From: Pseudomonadota bacterium
Lineage (GTDB): Bacteria; Pseudomonadota; Alphaproteobacteria; Rhizobiales; Hyphomicrobiaceae
Length of the DNA: 11,701 nucleotides
NCBI GenBank assembly: GCA_023416575.1
Contig: JAEZHL010000283.1
Coordinates: forward strand, 1 to 11,701
Direction: 5' to 3'
The position numbers and the translations under genes were made by a program. Of this stretch, positions 1 through 10,682 are shown one piece after another. A model generated the notes under the pieces. The model was not told the origin of the DNA. It saw nothing but the letters and a program-made list of their open reading frames with translations, and ran no database searches. Within the stretch, counting starts at the first letter, position 1. Every line of letters starts with the position of its first letter.

Positions 1-10
1 GCTGCAAACA

Positions 11-670
11 ATGACTGCACACGACCACGCCGCGGGCTGCTGCCACGGCAATCCGCAGTTCGACGGCATGGATCCGCGCTACCGGCGCATCCTCTGGACC
101 GTCATCACGATCAACGGCCTGATGTTCCTGGTCGAGATGGCGGCGGGGCAGTTCGCCGGGTCACAGGCGCTGAAGGCCGACGCTCTGGATTTCCTCGCCG
201 ACACCCTGACCTACGGCATCAGTCTCGCGGTCATCGGCCAATCCCTTGCGTTGCGCTCGACAGCGGCGCTCGCCAAGGGTGCCAGCCTCACGGTGATGGG
301 CCTGTGGGTGCTCGGCTCGACCGCTTACCAGGTGATCTTTCTCGGCGTGCCGCAAGCTGAGGTCATGGGCGCCATCGGCACCCTCGCCCTCGCGGCGAAC
401 CTCGCCAGCGTGCTGCTGCTGATGAATTACAAGGACGGCGACGCGAACGTGCGCTCAGTTTGGCTGTGCTCGCGCAACGACGCCATCGGCAACATCGCGG
501 TGCTGGGAGCATCTGGGGCGGTGTGGTGGACGGCGTCGGCCTGGCCCGATCTGTTGGTCGCTGCCGCCATGGCAGGGCTATTCCTGACCTCGTCCGTGCA
601 GATCCTGCGGCAAGCCTGGTCGGAGCGCGGACATGCAGCGCGCTCAGGCACCCCCTCCGCCATCGCTTGA
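11..670 (+). CDS. Short CDF-like cation transporter (six-helix, no C-terminal domain)
   Basis: Inner-membrane protein of 219 residues resembling the transmembrane half of cation diffusion facilitators, which export divalent metals in exchange for protons. Six hydrophobic segments lie at about 27-49, 56-78, 92-110, 118-138, 157-174 and 179-199. Helix 2 carries a DxxxD pair (D60, D64) and helix 5 a CxxxD pair (C153, D157), where CDF proteins place their metal-site H/DxxxD motifs. The N terminus has clustered possible metal ligands (H4, H6, C10, C11, H12). After helix 6 only about 20 residues remain, so the cytoplasmic dimerisation/regulatory domain of the usual roughly 300-residue members is absent. 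I recall short stand-alone homologues with a similar helix-5 motif, so this is probably a subfamily rather than a truncation. The substrate metal cannot be read from sequence. ATG 11 is the first ATG; the frame stays open to the window edge and only ten upstream bases are visible, so an upstream start is possible. Confidence 0.8.
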   Translation: MTAHDHAAGCCHGNPQFDGMDPRYRRILWTVITINGLMFLVEMAAGQFAGSQALKADALDFLADTLTYGISLAVIGQSLALRSTAALAKGASLTVMGLWVLGSTAYQVIFLGVPQAEVMGAIGTLALAANLASVLLLMNYKDGDANVRSVWLCSRNDAIGNIAVLGASGAVWWTASAWPDLLVAAAMAGLFLTSSVQILRQAWSERGHAARSGTPSAIA

Positions 671-698
671 AGTCCTTGCTTTCTAAAGCACATCACGA

Positions 699-727
699 GC
701 GGCAGCCGGCGTCGGGCGGGCTGCCGC
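699..727 (+). terminator. GC-rich stem-loop after the transporter gene
   Basis: A perfect 9-bp inverted repeat (GCGGCAGCC / GGCTGCCGC) with an 11-base loop begins 28 bases after the transporter stop codon. No T-run follows, so it is not a textbook intrinsic terminator, although such U-poor hairpins are common 3' ends in high-GC genomes. The right arm can alternatively fold with 727-731 into a 5-bp stem with a 3-base loop (719-731). Function as terminator is an inference from position. Confidence 0.35.
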
Positions 728-770
728 AGCCGCTTGACGAGCGATGGAAAAGTAACGACGTGGGCTTGCA

Positions 771-787
771 TTGGCGCTTGTGTCGCA
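771..787 (+). promoter_or_regulatory. Possible sigma-54 (-24/-12) promoter
   Basis: The stretch TTGGCGCTTGTGTCGCA has GG at 773-774 and GC at 785-786 with the required ten bases between them, and it matches most of the TTGGCAC-N5-TTGCA consensus. It departs at one base of the -24 element and one of the -12 element. It lies about 346 bases upstream of the gltB start. RpoN/NtrC control is plausible for a nitrogen-assimilation operon, but the motif is short, the distance is long, and I did not identify an NtrC enhancer pair. Treat as a candidate only. Confidence 0.22.
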
Positions 788-996
788 TGCTGAAATCTGC
801 TTAGTTGCCCGAGAAAGGTCAGCACTTCTGTCCTTTATGGCGCGGCTCACTCGCAAGCCCGAGAGGCGACGGTGACGGTGGTTCGGTTCGATCAGGTCAA
901 GTGCACGGCACGGGCGATGCCCGGCGCTCTGCGCGCGACTGCGAACCGAAAACGTGCCACGGCGGCGACGGCCGTCCGAACGGGTCGTATGCGAGC

Positions 997-1028
997 TTGA
1001 GCAGATAATCCTGCTCCGCCGTTAAAAT
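997..1028 (+). promoter_or_regulatory. Weak sigma-70-like promoter candidate and dyad upstream of gltB
   Basis: TTGAGC (997-1002) resembles a -35 box and TAAAAT (1023-1028) a -10 box, but the 20-base spacer is longer than the usual 16-18. A perfect 6-bp dyad, GAGCAG-N6-CTGCTC (999-1016), overlaps the -35 candidate and would be well placed for a repressor or activator. Other -10-like hexamers nearby (GATAAT at 1004-1009, TAGAAT at 1095-1100) lack good -35 partners. No single promoter can be chosen from sequence alone. Confidence 0.25.
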
Positions 1029-1064
1029 ACGGTCCCTGCTACGATCCTGTATCGCAGCCTCCAA

Positions 1065-1082
1065 GCGCCAGTCGAATGGCGC
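1065..1082. repeat. Inverted repeat in gltB leader
   Basis: GCGCCA and TGGCGC form a perfect 6-bp dyad with a 6-base spacer, ending 51 bases before the gltB start codon. It could be an operator or a small leader hairpin. It is too short to exclude chance in DNA of this composition. Confidence 0.3.
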
Positions 1083-1133
1083 ACTCCTCTGAGATAGAAT
1101 CGATCCCGGCGAGACCCGGACAAGAGGCCCAAC

Positions 1134-5861
<4,728 letters not shown>

Positions 5862-5922
5862 TCGGCGCCAGGAACGCAGTCAAGGCATCAAGCAGAACGA
5901 CGCCAGCACGAAAGCAAATCGA

Positions 5923-7359
5923 ATGGGCAAGATCACCGGCTTCATGGAATTCGAGCGCGTCGATCGGGGCTACCGTCCGGTCGAGGAGCGCGTGCAGCAC
6001 TGGCGCGAGTTCGTCGTGCCGCTGGCCGAGGGGGAGGTCCGCACGCAGGCATCGCGGTGCATGGACTGCGGCATCCCCTACTGTCACAACGGCTGCCCGG
6101 TCAACAACCAGATCCCCGACTGGAACGACCTCGTCTACAGCGGCGACTGGAAGACGGCGGCGCTCAACCTGCACTCGACGAACAACTTCCCCGAGGTGAC
6201 GGGCCGCGTCTGCCCTGCGCCCTGCGAGGCGTCCTGCACGCTCAACCTCGATGACAAGCCGGTCACCATCAAGACGATCGAGTGCGCCATCGCAGACCGC
6301 GCGTTCGAGGAAGGCTGGATCGCGCCGCAGCCGCCCGAGCGCAAGACGGGCAAGCGCGTGGCCATCGTCGGCTCGGGACCGGCTGGCCTCGCAGCGGCAC
6401 AGCAGCTCGCCCGCGCGGGTCACGAGGTGCACGTCTACGAGAAGAACGCCCACCCCGGCGGCCTGCTGCGCTACGGCATTCCCGACTTCAAGCTCGAGAA
6501 GCAGGTGATCGAGCGGCGGGTGCGCCAGCTGGAAGCTGAGGGCGTCATCTTTCACTGCAACGTCCACGTCGGCGCCGATCTCCCGATCCGCCAGCTCGAG
6601 GACACGCACGATGCCCTGCTGCTGACCGGCGGCTCTGAGCAGCCGTTCGACTTTTTCGCCAAGTCGCCCGGCCGCGAGCTCGACGGCATTCACTACGCCA
6701 TGCAGTTCCTGCCGCAGCAGAACCGCCGCGTGTCGGGTGAGAGCCTGGGCGAGGTGGAGGAGATCACCGCCAAGGACAAGCACGTCATCGTCATCGGCGG
6801 CGGCGATACGGGCTCGGACTGCATCGGTACCTCGATCCGCCAGGGTGCCAAGTCCGTGACGCAGCTCGAGATCATGCCGATGCCGCCCGAGAAGGAGGAC
6901 AAGGCACTGTCCTGGCCGCACTGGCCGCTGAAGCTGCGCGTCTCGACCAGTCAGGCGGAAGGCGCCAGGACCGAGTACTCGATCTCGACGACCGGTTTTT
7001 CAGGCAGCAACGGCAAGGTCGAAAGGCTGCACTACACCCGCGTCGATGCCAAGCTGCAGCCCATTCCGGGTAGCGAAGGCGCGTTGCCGGCTGATCTCGT
7101 GCTGCTCGCGATGGGCTTTTCCGGCCCCGTCGAGACCGGCCTCGTACAGGAGCTCGGCCTCGAAATCGTGCCACGCGGCCGCTTCAAGGGGCTCGATGCC
7201 GACGACCGCGATTACCGCATCAAGGGCTACAAGAAGCTGTTCGTGGCCGGCGATATGCGTCGCGGCCAGTCGCTCGTCGTCTGGGCGATCCGCGAGGGCC
7301 GGCAGGCGGCTTATGCGATCGACAAAGCCCTGATGGGCCGAACCGATCTGCCGCGCTGA
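5923..7359 (+). CDS. gltD: Glutamate synthase (NADPH) small (beta) subunit
   Basis: Electron-input subunit of GOGAT. It oxidises NADPH on FAD and passes electrons through 4Fe-4S clusters to the FMN of GltB. The 478 residues match the family length. Cluster cysteines C46, C49, C54, C58 and C97, C101, C105 lie in the N-terminal ferredoxin-like domain, with C121 nearby. The FAD Rossmann motif is GSGPAG (150-155), the NADPH Rossmann motif is GGGDTG (292-297), and the C-terminal FAD contact is VAGDMRRGQS (441-450). This domain plan is shared with other pyridine-nucleotide oxidoreductases, but adjacency to gltB settles the call. ATG 5923 is the first possible start in frame after the gltB stop and gives the expected N terminus (MGKITGFMEF). 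No good Shine-Dalgarno precedes it, so translation may depend partly on reinitiation or coupling with gltB. The 61-base gap shows no terminator. Confidence 0.97.
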   Translation: MGKITGFMEFERVDRGYRPVEERVQHWREFVVPLAEGEVRTQASRCMDCGIPYCHNGCPVNNQIPDWNDLVYSGDWKTAALNLHSTNNFPEVTGRVCPAPCEASCTLNLDDKPVTIKTIECAIADRAFEEGWIAPQPPERKTGKRVAIVGSGPAGLAAAQQLARAGHEVHVYEKNAHPGGLLRYGIPDFKLEKQVIERRVRQLEAEGVIFHCNVHVGADLPIRQLEDTHDALLLTGGSEQPFDFFAKSPGRELDGIHYAMQFLPQQNRRVSGESLGEVEEITAKDKHVIVIGGGDTGSDCIGTSIRQGAKSVTQLEIMPMPPEKEDKALSWPHWPLKLRVSTSQAEGARTEYSISTTGFSGSNGKVERLHYTRVDAKLQPIPGSEGALPADLVLLAMGFSGPVETGLVQELGLEIVPRGRFKGLDADDRDYRIKGYKKLFVAGDMRRGQSLVVWAIREGRQAAYAIDKALMGRTDLPR

Positions 7360-7423
7360 GGCGGTGATCGGATCGGCCCCGCCATGAGTTGTAGCGGGTA
7401 AGCGGGCATCTGCACTGTCGCGC

Positions 7424-7449
7424 CGCGCCGCTGTCGATCCAGCGGCGCG
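7424..7449 (+). terminator. GC-rich hairpin after gltD
   Basis: A perfect 10-bp stem (CGCGCCGCTG / CAGCGGCGCG) with a 6-base loop begins 64 bases after the gltD stop and ends 54 bases before the VOC gene. It is the strongest stem in the gltD-VOC gap. Only a weak, interrupted T-containing tail follows. It is probably the 3' end of, or an attenuating/stabilising structure for, the gltBD transcript. Whether any transcription reads on into the VOC gene is open. Confidence 0.45.
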
Positions 7450-7490
7450 AGCTTCGTTGCGACGGGACGGATGGCTGCGCGAGCTGCGAT

Positions 7491-7495
7491 AGGAG
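7491..7495 (+). promoter_or_regulatory. Ribosome binding site deciding the VOC gene start
   Basis: AGGAG lies 8 bases before ATG 7504. It favours that start over the in-frame ATG at 7471, which has no comparable site and would add 11 residues unlike the family's N terminus. Confidence 0.75.
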
Positions 7496-7503
7496 CCTCA
7501 ACC

Positions 7504-7893
7504 ATGGCGGTCAGCTTCAACCACACCATCATCGAAGCCCACGACAGAGAGGGCTCGGCAGCATTCCTGACCGAGATCCTCGGCCTGCCCGCACACGGTC
7601 ACTTCGGGCCGTTCGCCGTCGTGCAGGTGGGTGAGACCTCCCTCGATTTCGCGCAGACGGACAAGACGATTTCGCCGCGCCACTTCGCGTTCCTGGTCAG
7701 CGAGCCCGAGTTCGACGACATTTTCGGACGCATTCAGTCGCGCAACCTGCCCTACTGGGCCGACCCGTTCCACAAGGAGCCCGATGCGATCAACCATCGC
7801 GATGGTGGCCGGGGCTTCTATTTCGACGATCCCAACGGGCACAACCTCGAGATCCTCACACGCCCATACGGCAGCGGCGGCCAGGGCGCGTAA
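7504..7893 (+). CDS. VOC-fold protein (glyoxalase/bleomycin-resistance/dioxygenase superfamily)
   Basis: Small 129-residue cytoplasmic protein of the vicinal-oxygen-chelate superfamily, whose members are metal-dependent enzymes or drug-binding proteins acting mostly as dimers. The two beta-alpha-beta-beta-beta modules are recognisable: the first starts FNHTII (5-10) and continues SAAFLTEILGLP (18-29), and the second starts RHFAFLV (59-65) and ends DDPNGHNLEILTRP (108-121). Candidate metal ligands at the usual strand positions are H7, D48, H60 and E116, with D in place of the more common E at the second position. These are assigned by pattern, not by structure. The substrate is unknown. The N- and C-terminal motifs are those of a widespread uncharacterised VOC group. 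It is co-oriented with gltBD but separated by 144 bases and a strong hairpin, so membership in that operon is doubtful. The next gene converges on it. Confidence 0.88.
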   Translation: MAVSFNHTIIEAHDREGSAAFLTEILGLPAHGHFGPFAVVQVGETSLDFAQTDKTISPRHFAFLVSEPEFDDIFGRIQSRNLPYWADPFHKEPDAINHRDGGRGFYFDDPNGHNLEILTRPYGSGGQGA

Positions 7894-7985
7894 GCCTCTG
7901 GAATGTTGAGCGCTTGTGACATTACGAAACGCCGATCTATGGAGCCGGCACAAGGGCTGGCGATGGACTTCAGAGCGTTTCCTTC

Positions 7986-8005
7986 CTCACCCAGGCCTGG
8001 GTGAG
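7986..8005. terminator. Perfect 20-bp palindrome between convergent genes
   Basis: CTCACCCAGG is followed directly by its exact reverse complement. It sits 92 bases after the VOC stop and 3 bases after the stop of the minus-strand DUF459 gene, the usual position for a shared bidirectional terminator. As RNA it would form an 8-bp stem with a GGCC loop. No T-run is present on either strand, so a protein-binding palindrome is an alternative. Confidence 0.45.
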
Positions 8006-8008
8006 CCG

Positions 8009-9409
8009 TCAGCCCTTCGGGTTCCCACCCTTGACTGCGGGCGCGGGCGCCGGAGAGGCCGCGGCGGGCTCCACCGCCCGGTTAGCTGCCTCCGGTGCCG
8101 GCGGCCAGCTGAAATCGTCCGCCCGGCCAGGCTTGGACGGGATCCGCTCGCCTTTCACCAGGACCTTGAAGAACGGCGATTGCGTTGGAGCCAGGCGCCG
8201 CCGCCCCTGCAGCCCCGCGAGGCTCGGTGTGATCGAGTTCAGCACCACGGCCCCGCCCGACAACGTATCAGGAACGACATCCCCGAGCTGCGCGGGCCGG
8301 TCGGGCGATTGGCTCCGCGTCCCCAGCGCGAGGACGGAAGCTGGAATGGCCGGCCGCAGAATTTCGACCGTAATCGGCTCCTCCCGGCCCGAGCGCCCCG
8401 TCGTCTTGATCGCGACCTTGGCGTTGTCGGCCTTAAGCTCGACCTGCCCCGCCGTTGCACGGGCCTGCGCCCCCTCGCCGGGTCCCTTTGCCGCGTGGTC
8501 CCCGGCCCCCTTGGGCGCGGGCGAGGCGGCGCCGGCCGATCCGCTCACCTCCTGCGCGCGCGGAGCGATGCGGCGCTGCTCCGCCTCGGCTCCGGCGAGC
8601 GGGATATTGCGATCGTTCTTGGCCTGGGTGAGGTCGCGCTTGATCTCGCGCTCGACGAAGTGCGCGAGCTTGCGATGGCCCACCGCCGTGAAGCTCACCC
8701 CGTCACCCTCCCGCAGCAGCCGCTGCTTGCCGGTCAGATCGGGACCATACTGGTTGTACTGGCCCGCCTCGTCGGTGAAGGCGTCATAAGTATCGATGAA
8801 CTTGACGTTGTTGATCAGGGCGCGCTCGCGAAAGACGTCGTTGAGCATGCGCACGTCCTCGTCCATCTCGGGCCGGCGCACGATCGGCAATCCGACCCAG
8901 TAGACCGCGGCGCCGCGCCGTTTCAGGGCGCGCGAGATGCGGTCCACGCGGCGGGCGTACTCCACCTTCCACTCGTCGCTGCCGATGGCCACCCGCCGGC
9001 CGTCAGGCGCACGCAGCGCAACGCGGTCGGAAATGCCGAGCAGGACGACGGCGACGTGCAGCGGCTCGTTTTTGATGGTCTCCTCGAACTTGAAGAACTC
9101 ATCCGGACCGAGGCGGATCAGTCCGCCGAGCGCATGCTGCCGGTTCGACATCTGCACGCGCGTATCCGACCGGAACAGCTCGCCGAGCGCGCTGAACAGC
9201 CCTTCCGCCATGCTGTCGCCGATGACCTGCAAGCGGTAGGTGTCGTTCTCAGGAAACGGCGTGATGTAGCTGGCACCCCAGTCTTCCTGGGCGCGGGCTT
9301 GTGTCGGCGCGACGATGACCACGGCAAGTGTGACGGCGAGGCCCGCCAGAAAGGCAACCATCGACGCCATCGCGTGCGAATTAAATTGCCTCGCCGAACC
9401 GCTCACCAC
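8009..9409 (-). CDS. Exported SGNH-fold protein, DUF459 family, with altered catalytic motifs
   Basis: Secreted or periplasmic protein of 466 residues. A signal peptide spans about 1-40, with a hydrophobic core at 16-34 and an ARA-Q cleavage site at 38-41. The SGNH domain (about 58-262) starts with VIGDSM, giving nucleophile S66. The block-III GxND motif reads GISD (125-128), with Ser for Asn. The block-V DGxH motif reads DGVS (236-239), with Ser where the catalytic His is expected. H245 and H250 follow within FTAVGHRKLAHF. A low-complexity Ala/Pro/Gly linker (about 275-325) leads to a conserved-looking tail containing KGERIPSKPGRADDF (419-433). SGNH enzymes in envelopes often add or remove acyl groups on polysaccharide, but activity here is uncertain. 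A GTG start at 9409 is preferred: TGAGG lies 5 bases upstream and it gives a complete signal peptide. The ATG at codon 14 lacks such a site. It begins 22 bases after the MltB-type gene, so it is probably in the same operon. Confidence 0.87.
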   Translation of the reverse strand: MVSGSARQFNSHAMASMVAFLAGLAVTLAVVIVAPTQARAQEDWGASYITPFPENDTYRLQVIGDSMAEGLFSALGELFRSDTRVQMSNRQHALGGLIRLGPDEFFKFEETIKNEPLHVAVVLLGISDRVALRAPDGRRVAIGSDEWKVEYARRVDRISRALKRRGAAVYWVGLPIVRRPEMDEDVRMLNDVFRERALINNVKFIDTYDAFTDEAGQYNQYGPDLTGKQRLLREGDGVSFTAVGHRKLAHFVEREIKRDLTQAKNDRNIPLAGAEAEQRRIAPRAQEVSGSAGAASPAPKGAGDHAAKGPGEGAQARATAGQVELKADNAKVAIKTTGRSGREEPITVEILRPAIPASVLALGTRSQSPDRPAQLGDVVPDTLSGGAVVLNSITPSLAGLQGRRRLAPTQSPFFKVLVKGERIPSKPGRADDFSWPPAPEAANRAVEPAAASPAPAPAVKGGNPKG

Positions 9410-9414
9410 CGTGG

Positions 9415-9419
9415 CCTCA
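9415..9419 (-). promoter_or_regulatory. Ribosome binding site supporting a GTG start for the DUF459 gene
   Basis: On the minus strand TGAGG lies 5 bases before GTG 9409 and 8 bases before the adjacent GTG 9406. Either codon could initiate. The difference is one residue ahead of the signal peptide. Confidence 0.55.
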
Positions 9420-9431
9420 TCCCGTCATTGG

Positions 9432-10667
9432 TCAACTGTCCTGCGATTGACGCAGGTGCTTGAGGAGCTCGAAGCTCGGGTAGCCATCCTCCGGCAGCCC
9501 GCGCGTGCGCTGGAACGACCGGATCGCGGCGCGCGACTGAGCACCGATGATCCCGTCAGGCGTGCCCGTGTCAAGCCCGTGTTGAAGTAACAGTTTCTGC
9601 AACTCCTCCCGTTCCGCCTTGAGAAGCGGCCGATCCGTAGCCGGCCAGGGGCCTGCCACCGGCTCAGCGCCTGCGATCCGGTCCGCCAGATGGCCGACGG
9701 CCAGGGCGTACGCCTCCGCCGGGTTATACCTCAGGATGGCCCGGAAGTTCCCGGTGACGAGGAATGCCGGACCCTGCGCGCCGGCCGGCAGGATGAGTTG
9801 CAGAGGCGAAACCGTGTCGCGCACGGCAACGCCGCCAGGACGCGTGACGCCGAGCTGCCGCCAGAACGCGGCCGGCTGGGCACGACCGGGCGCCGACAGG
9901 CCATAGTCGAGGCCCTCGGGCAGCACGACCTCGAAGCCCCAGGGGTCCTCGGCCCGCCAACCGGATGCCCGCAGGTAATTGGCCGTCGAGGCAAGCCCAT
10001 CCGCGATGCTGCCCCAGATGTCACGCCGGCCGTCCTTGTCGAAGTCGACGGCGTGGGCGTGATACGTCGTCGGCATGAACTGCGTATGGCCCATGGCGCC
10101 CGCCCACGACCCGGTCATGCGCTCGGGGGTGATGTCGCCCCGCTGCAGAATGCGCAGCGCCGCGATGCACTCGGACCGCCAGTACCGGGACCGGCGCGCA
10201 TCGCCCGCGGCCAGGGTCGCCAGGGAGCGAATGACGCTGCGGTCGCCGGTGTTGCTGCCGTAGTTCGATTCCACACCCCAAATGGCCAGCACGACGTGCC
10301 GGTCGACCCCGTACGTCCGCTCGATTGCGGCCAGGGTGTCGGCGTACTGCGCCAAGCGTTCCTGCCCGGTGCTGATGCGGGTCTCGCTGACCGCCCGGTC
10401 GAGGTACTCCCAGATCGGCCTGACGAACTCCGGCTGGGCCGTGGTCAACGCGAGGACCTGCTGATCGGCCTCCATATCCCGGGTCGCTCGATCGAAGGTC
10501 GCTGCGGAAACACCCGCCGCCAGAGCCTCCTTGCGGACGCCCTTGAGGAATCCAGCCATGTCCACCGGCGGCGGGATACTGGACTGTGACGTCTCACCGG
10601 TCACCGAACCGGCCATGAGTGCAACCATGACGGCAAAACCCGCAACGATCTTCGATCCGATACGCAT
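9432..10667 (-). CDS. MltB-type lytic murein transglycosylase (GH103) with peptidoglycan-binding domain
   Basis: Periplasmic enzyme of 411 residues that would cleave the MurNAc-GlcNAc bond of peptidoglycan, leaving 1,6-anhydro-muramic ends. An N-terminal signal-like helix (about 5-24) has no lipobox cysteine, so unlike E. coli MltB it is probably not a lipoprotein. The catalytic domain (about 36-335) holds the acid Glu133 in IWGVESNYG and the GSWAGAMGHTQFMPTTY motif (186-202). DFDKDGRRD (208-216) has the DxDxDG pattern of an EF-hand-like calcium loop, as known from E. coli Slt35. A PG_binding_1 domain (about 345-407) closes the protein, with the pattern LLxxxGL-DG-IG-T/S-AIRSFQ. The start is supported by AAGGA (10676-10680) 8 bases before the ATG. 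It lies 15 bases after a paralogous gene and 22 bases before the DUF459 gene, in one apparent operon. Confidence 0.95.
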   Translation of the reverse strand: MRIGSKIVAGFAVMVALMAGSVTGETSQSSIPPPVDMAGFLKGVRKEALAAGVSAATFDRATRDMEADQQVLALTTAQPEFVRPIWEYLDRAVSETRISTGQERLAQYADTLAAIERTYGVDRHVVLAIWGVESNYGSNTGDRSVIRSLATLAAGDARRSRYWRSECIAALRILQRGDITPERMTGSWAGAMGHTQFMPTTYHAHAVDFDKDGRRDIWGSIADGLASTANYLRASGWRAEDPWGFEVVLPEGLDYGLSAPGRAQPAAFWRQLGVTRPGGVAVRDTVSPLQLILPAGAQGPAFLVTGNFRAILRYNPAEAYALAVGHLADRIAGAEPVAGPWPATDRPLLKAEREELQKLLLQHGLDTGTPDGIIGAQSRAAIRSFQRTRGLPEDGYPSFELLKHLRQSQDS

Positions 10668-10675
10668 TACGACGA

Positions 10676-10680
10676 TCCTT
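10676..10680 (-). promoter_or_regulatory. Ribosome binding site for the complete MltB-type gene
   Basis: AAGGA on the minus strand lies 8 bases before ATG 10667 and just after the stop codon of the upstream gene. The placement indicates tight operon packing and confirms the start. Confidence 0.7.
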
Positions 10681-10682
10681 CA

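Larger units (their letters stand above)
671..1133. other. 463-base intergenic region upstream of gltB
   Basis: No convincing gene lies here. The open frames that cross it have no recognisable protein character, and the one wholly inside (805-1008, TTG start) has no ribosome binding site that I can see. It contains a GC-rich stem-loop after the transporter gene (699-727), a sigma-54-like match (771-787), two short dyads (999-1016 and 1065-1082) and the gltB ribosome binding site (1123-1127). Between about 800 and 990 I see no structure. The length is generous for an alphaproteobacterial gap, which fits a regulated promoter region for gltBD. Confidence 0.6.

Noticed and set aside
805..1008. 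A 67-codon plus-strand frame (TTG start) in the gap before gltB
   Set aside because: It has no ribosome binding site that I can see, shows no family resemblance and has a rare start codon. Nothing supports it as a gene.
7471..7503. An upstream in-frame ATG for the VOC gene, giving a 140-residue product
   Set aside because: A strong AGGAG sits 8 bases before ATG 7504. The extra 11 residues are not part of the VOC fold and have no ribosome binding site.
8014..8030. A small TTCG-containing hairpin near the 3' end of the DUF459 gene
   Set aside because: The stem is only 3-5 bp with a wobble pair and lies within coding sequence; it is not distinguishable from chance.
7916..9463. A 515-codon open frame on the plus strand opposite the DUF459 gene
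   Set aside because: It mirrors a minus-strand gene with a signal peptide, an SGNH GDS motif and a ribosome binding site. The plus-strand product has no recognisable domain and is typical of antisense frames in high-GC coding DNA.
9690..10589. A 299-codon plus-strand open frame opposite the complete MltB-type gene
   Set aside because: The minus-strand reading gives a complete GH103 enzyme with all its motifs; the plus-strand reading gives none.
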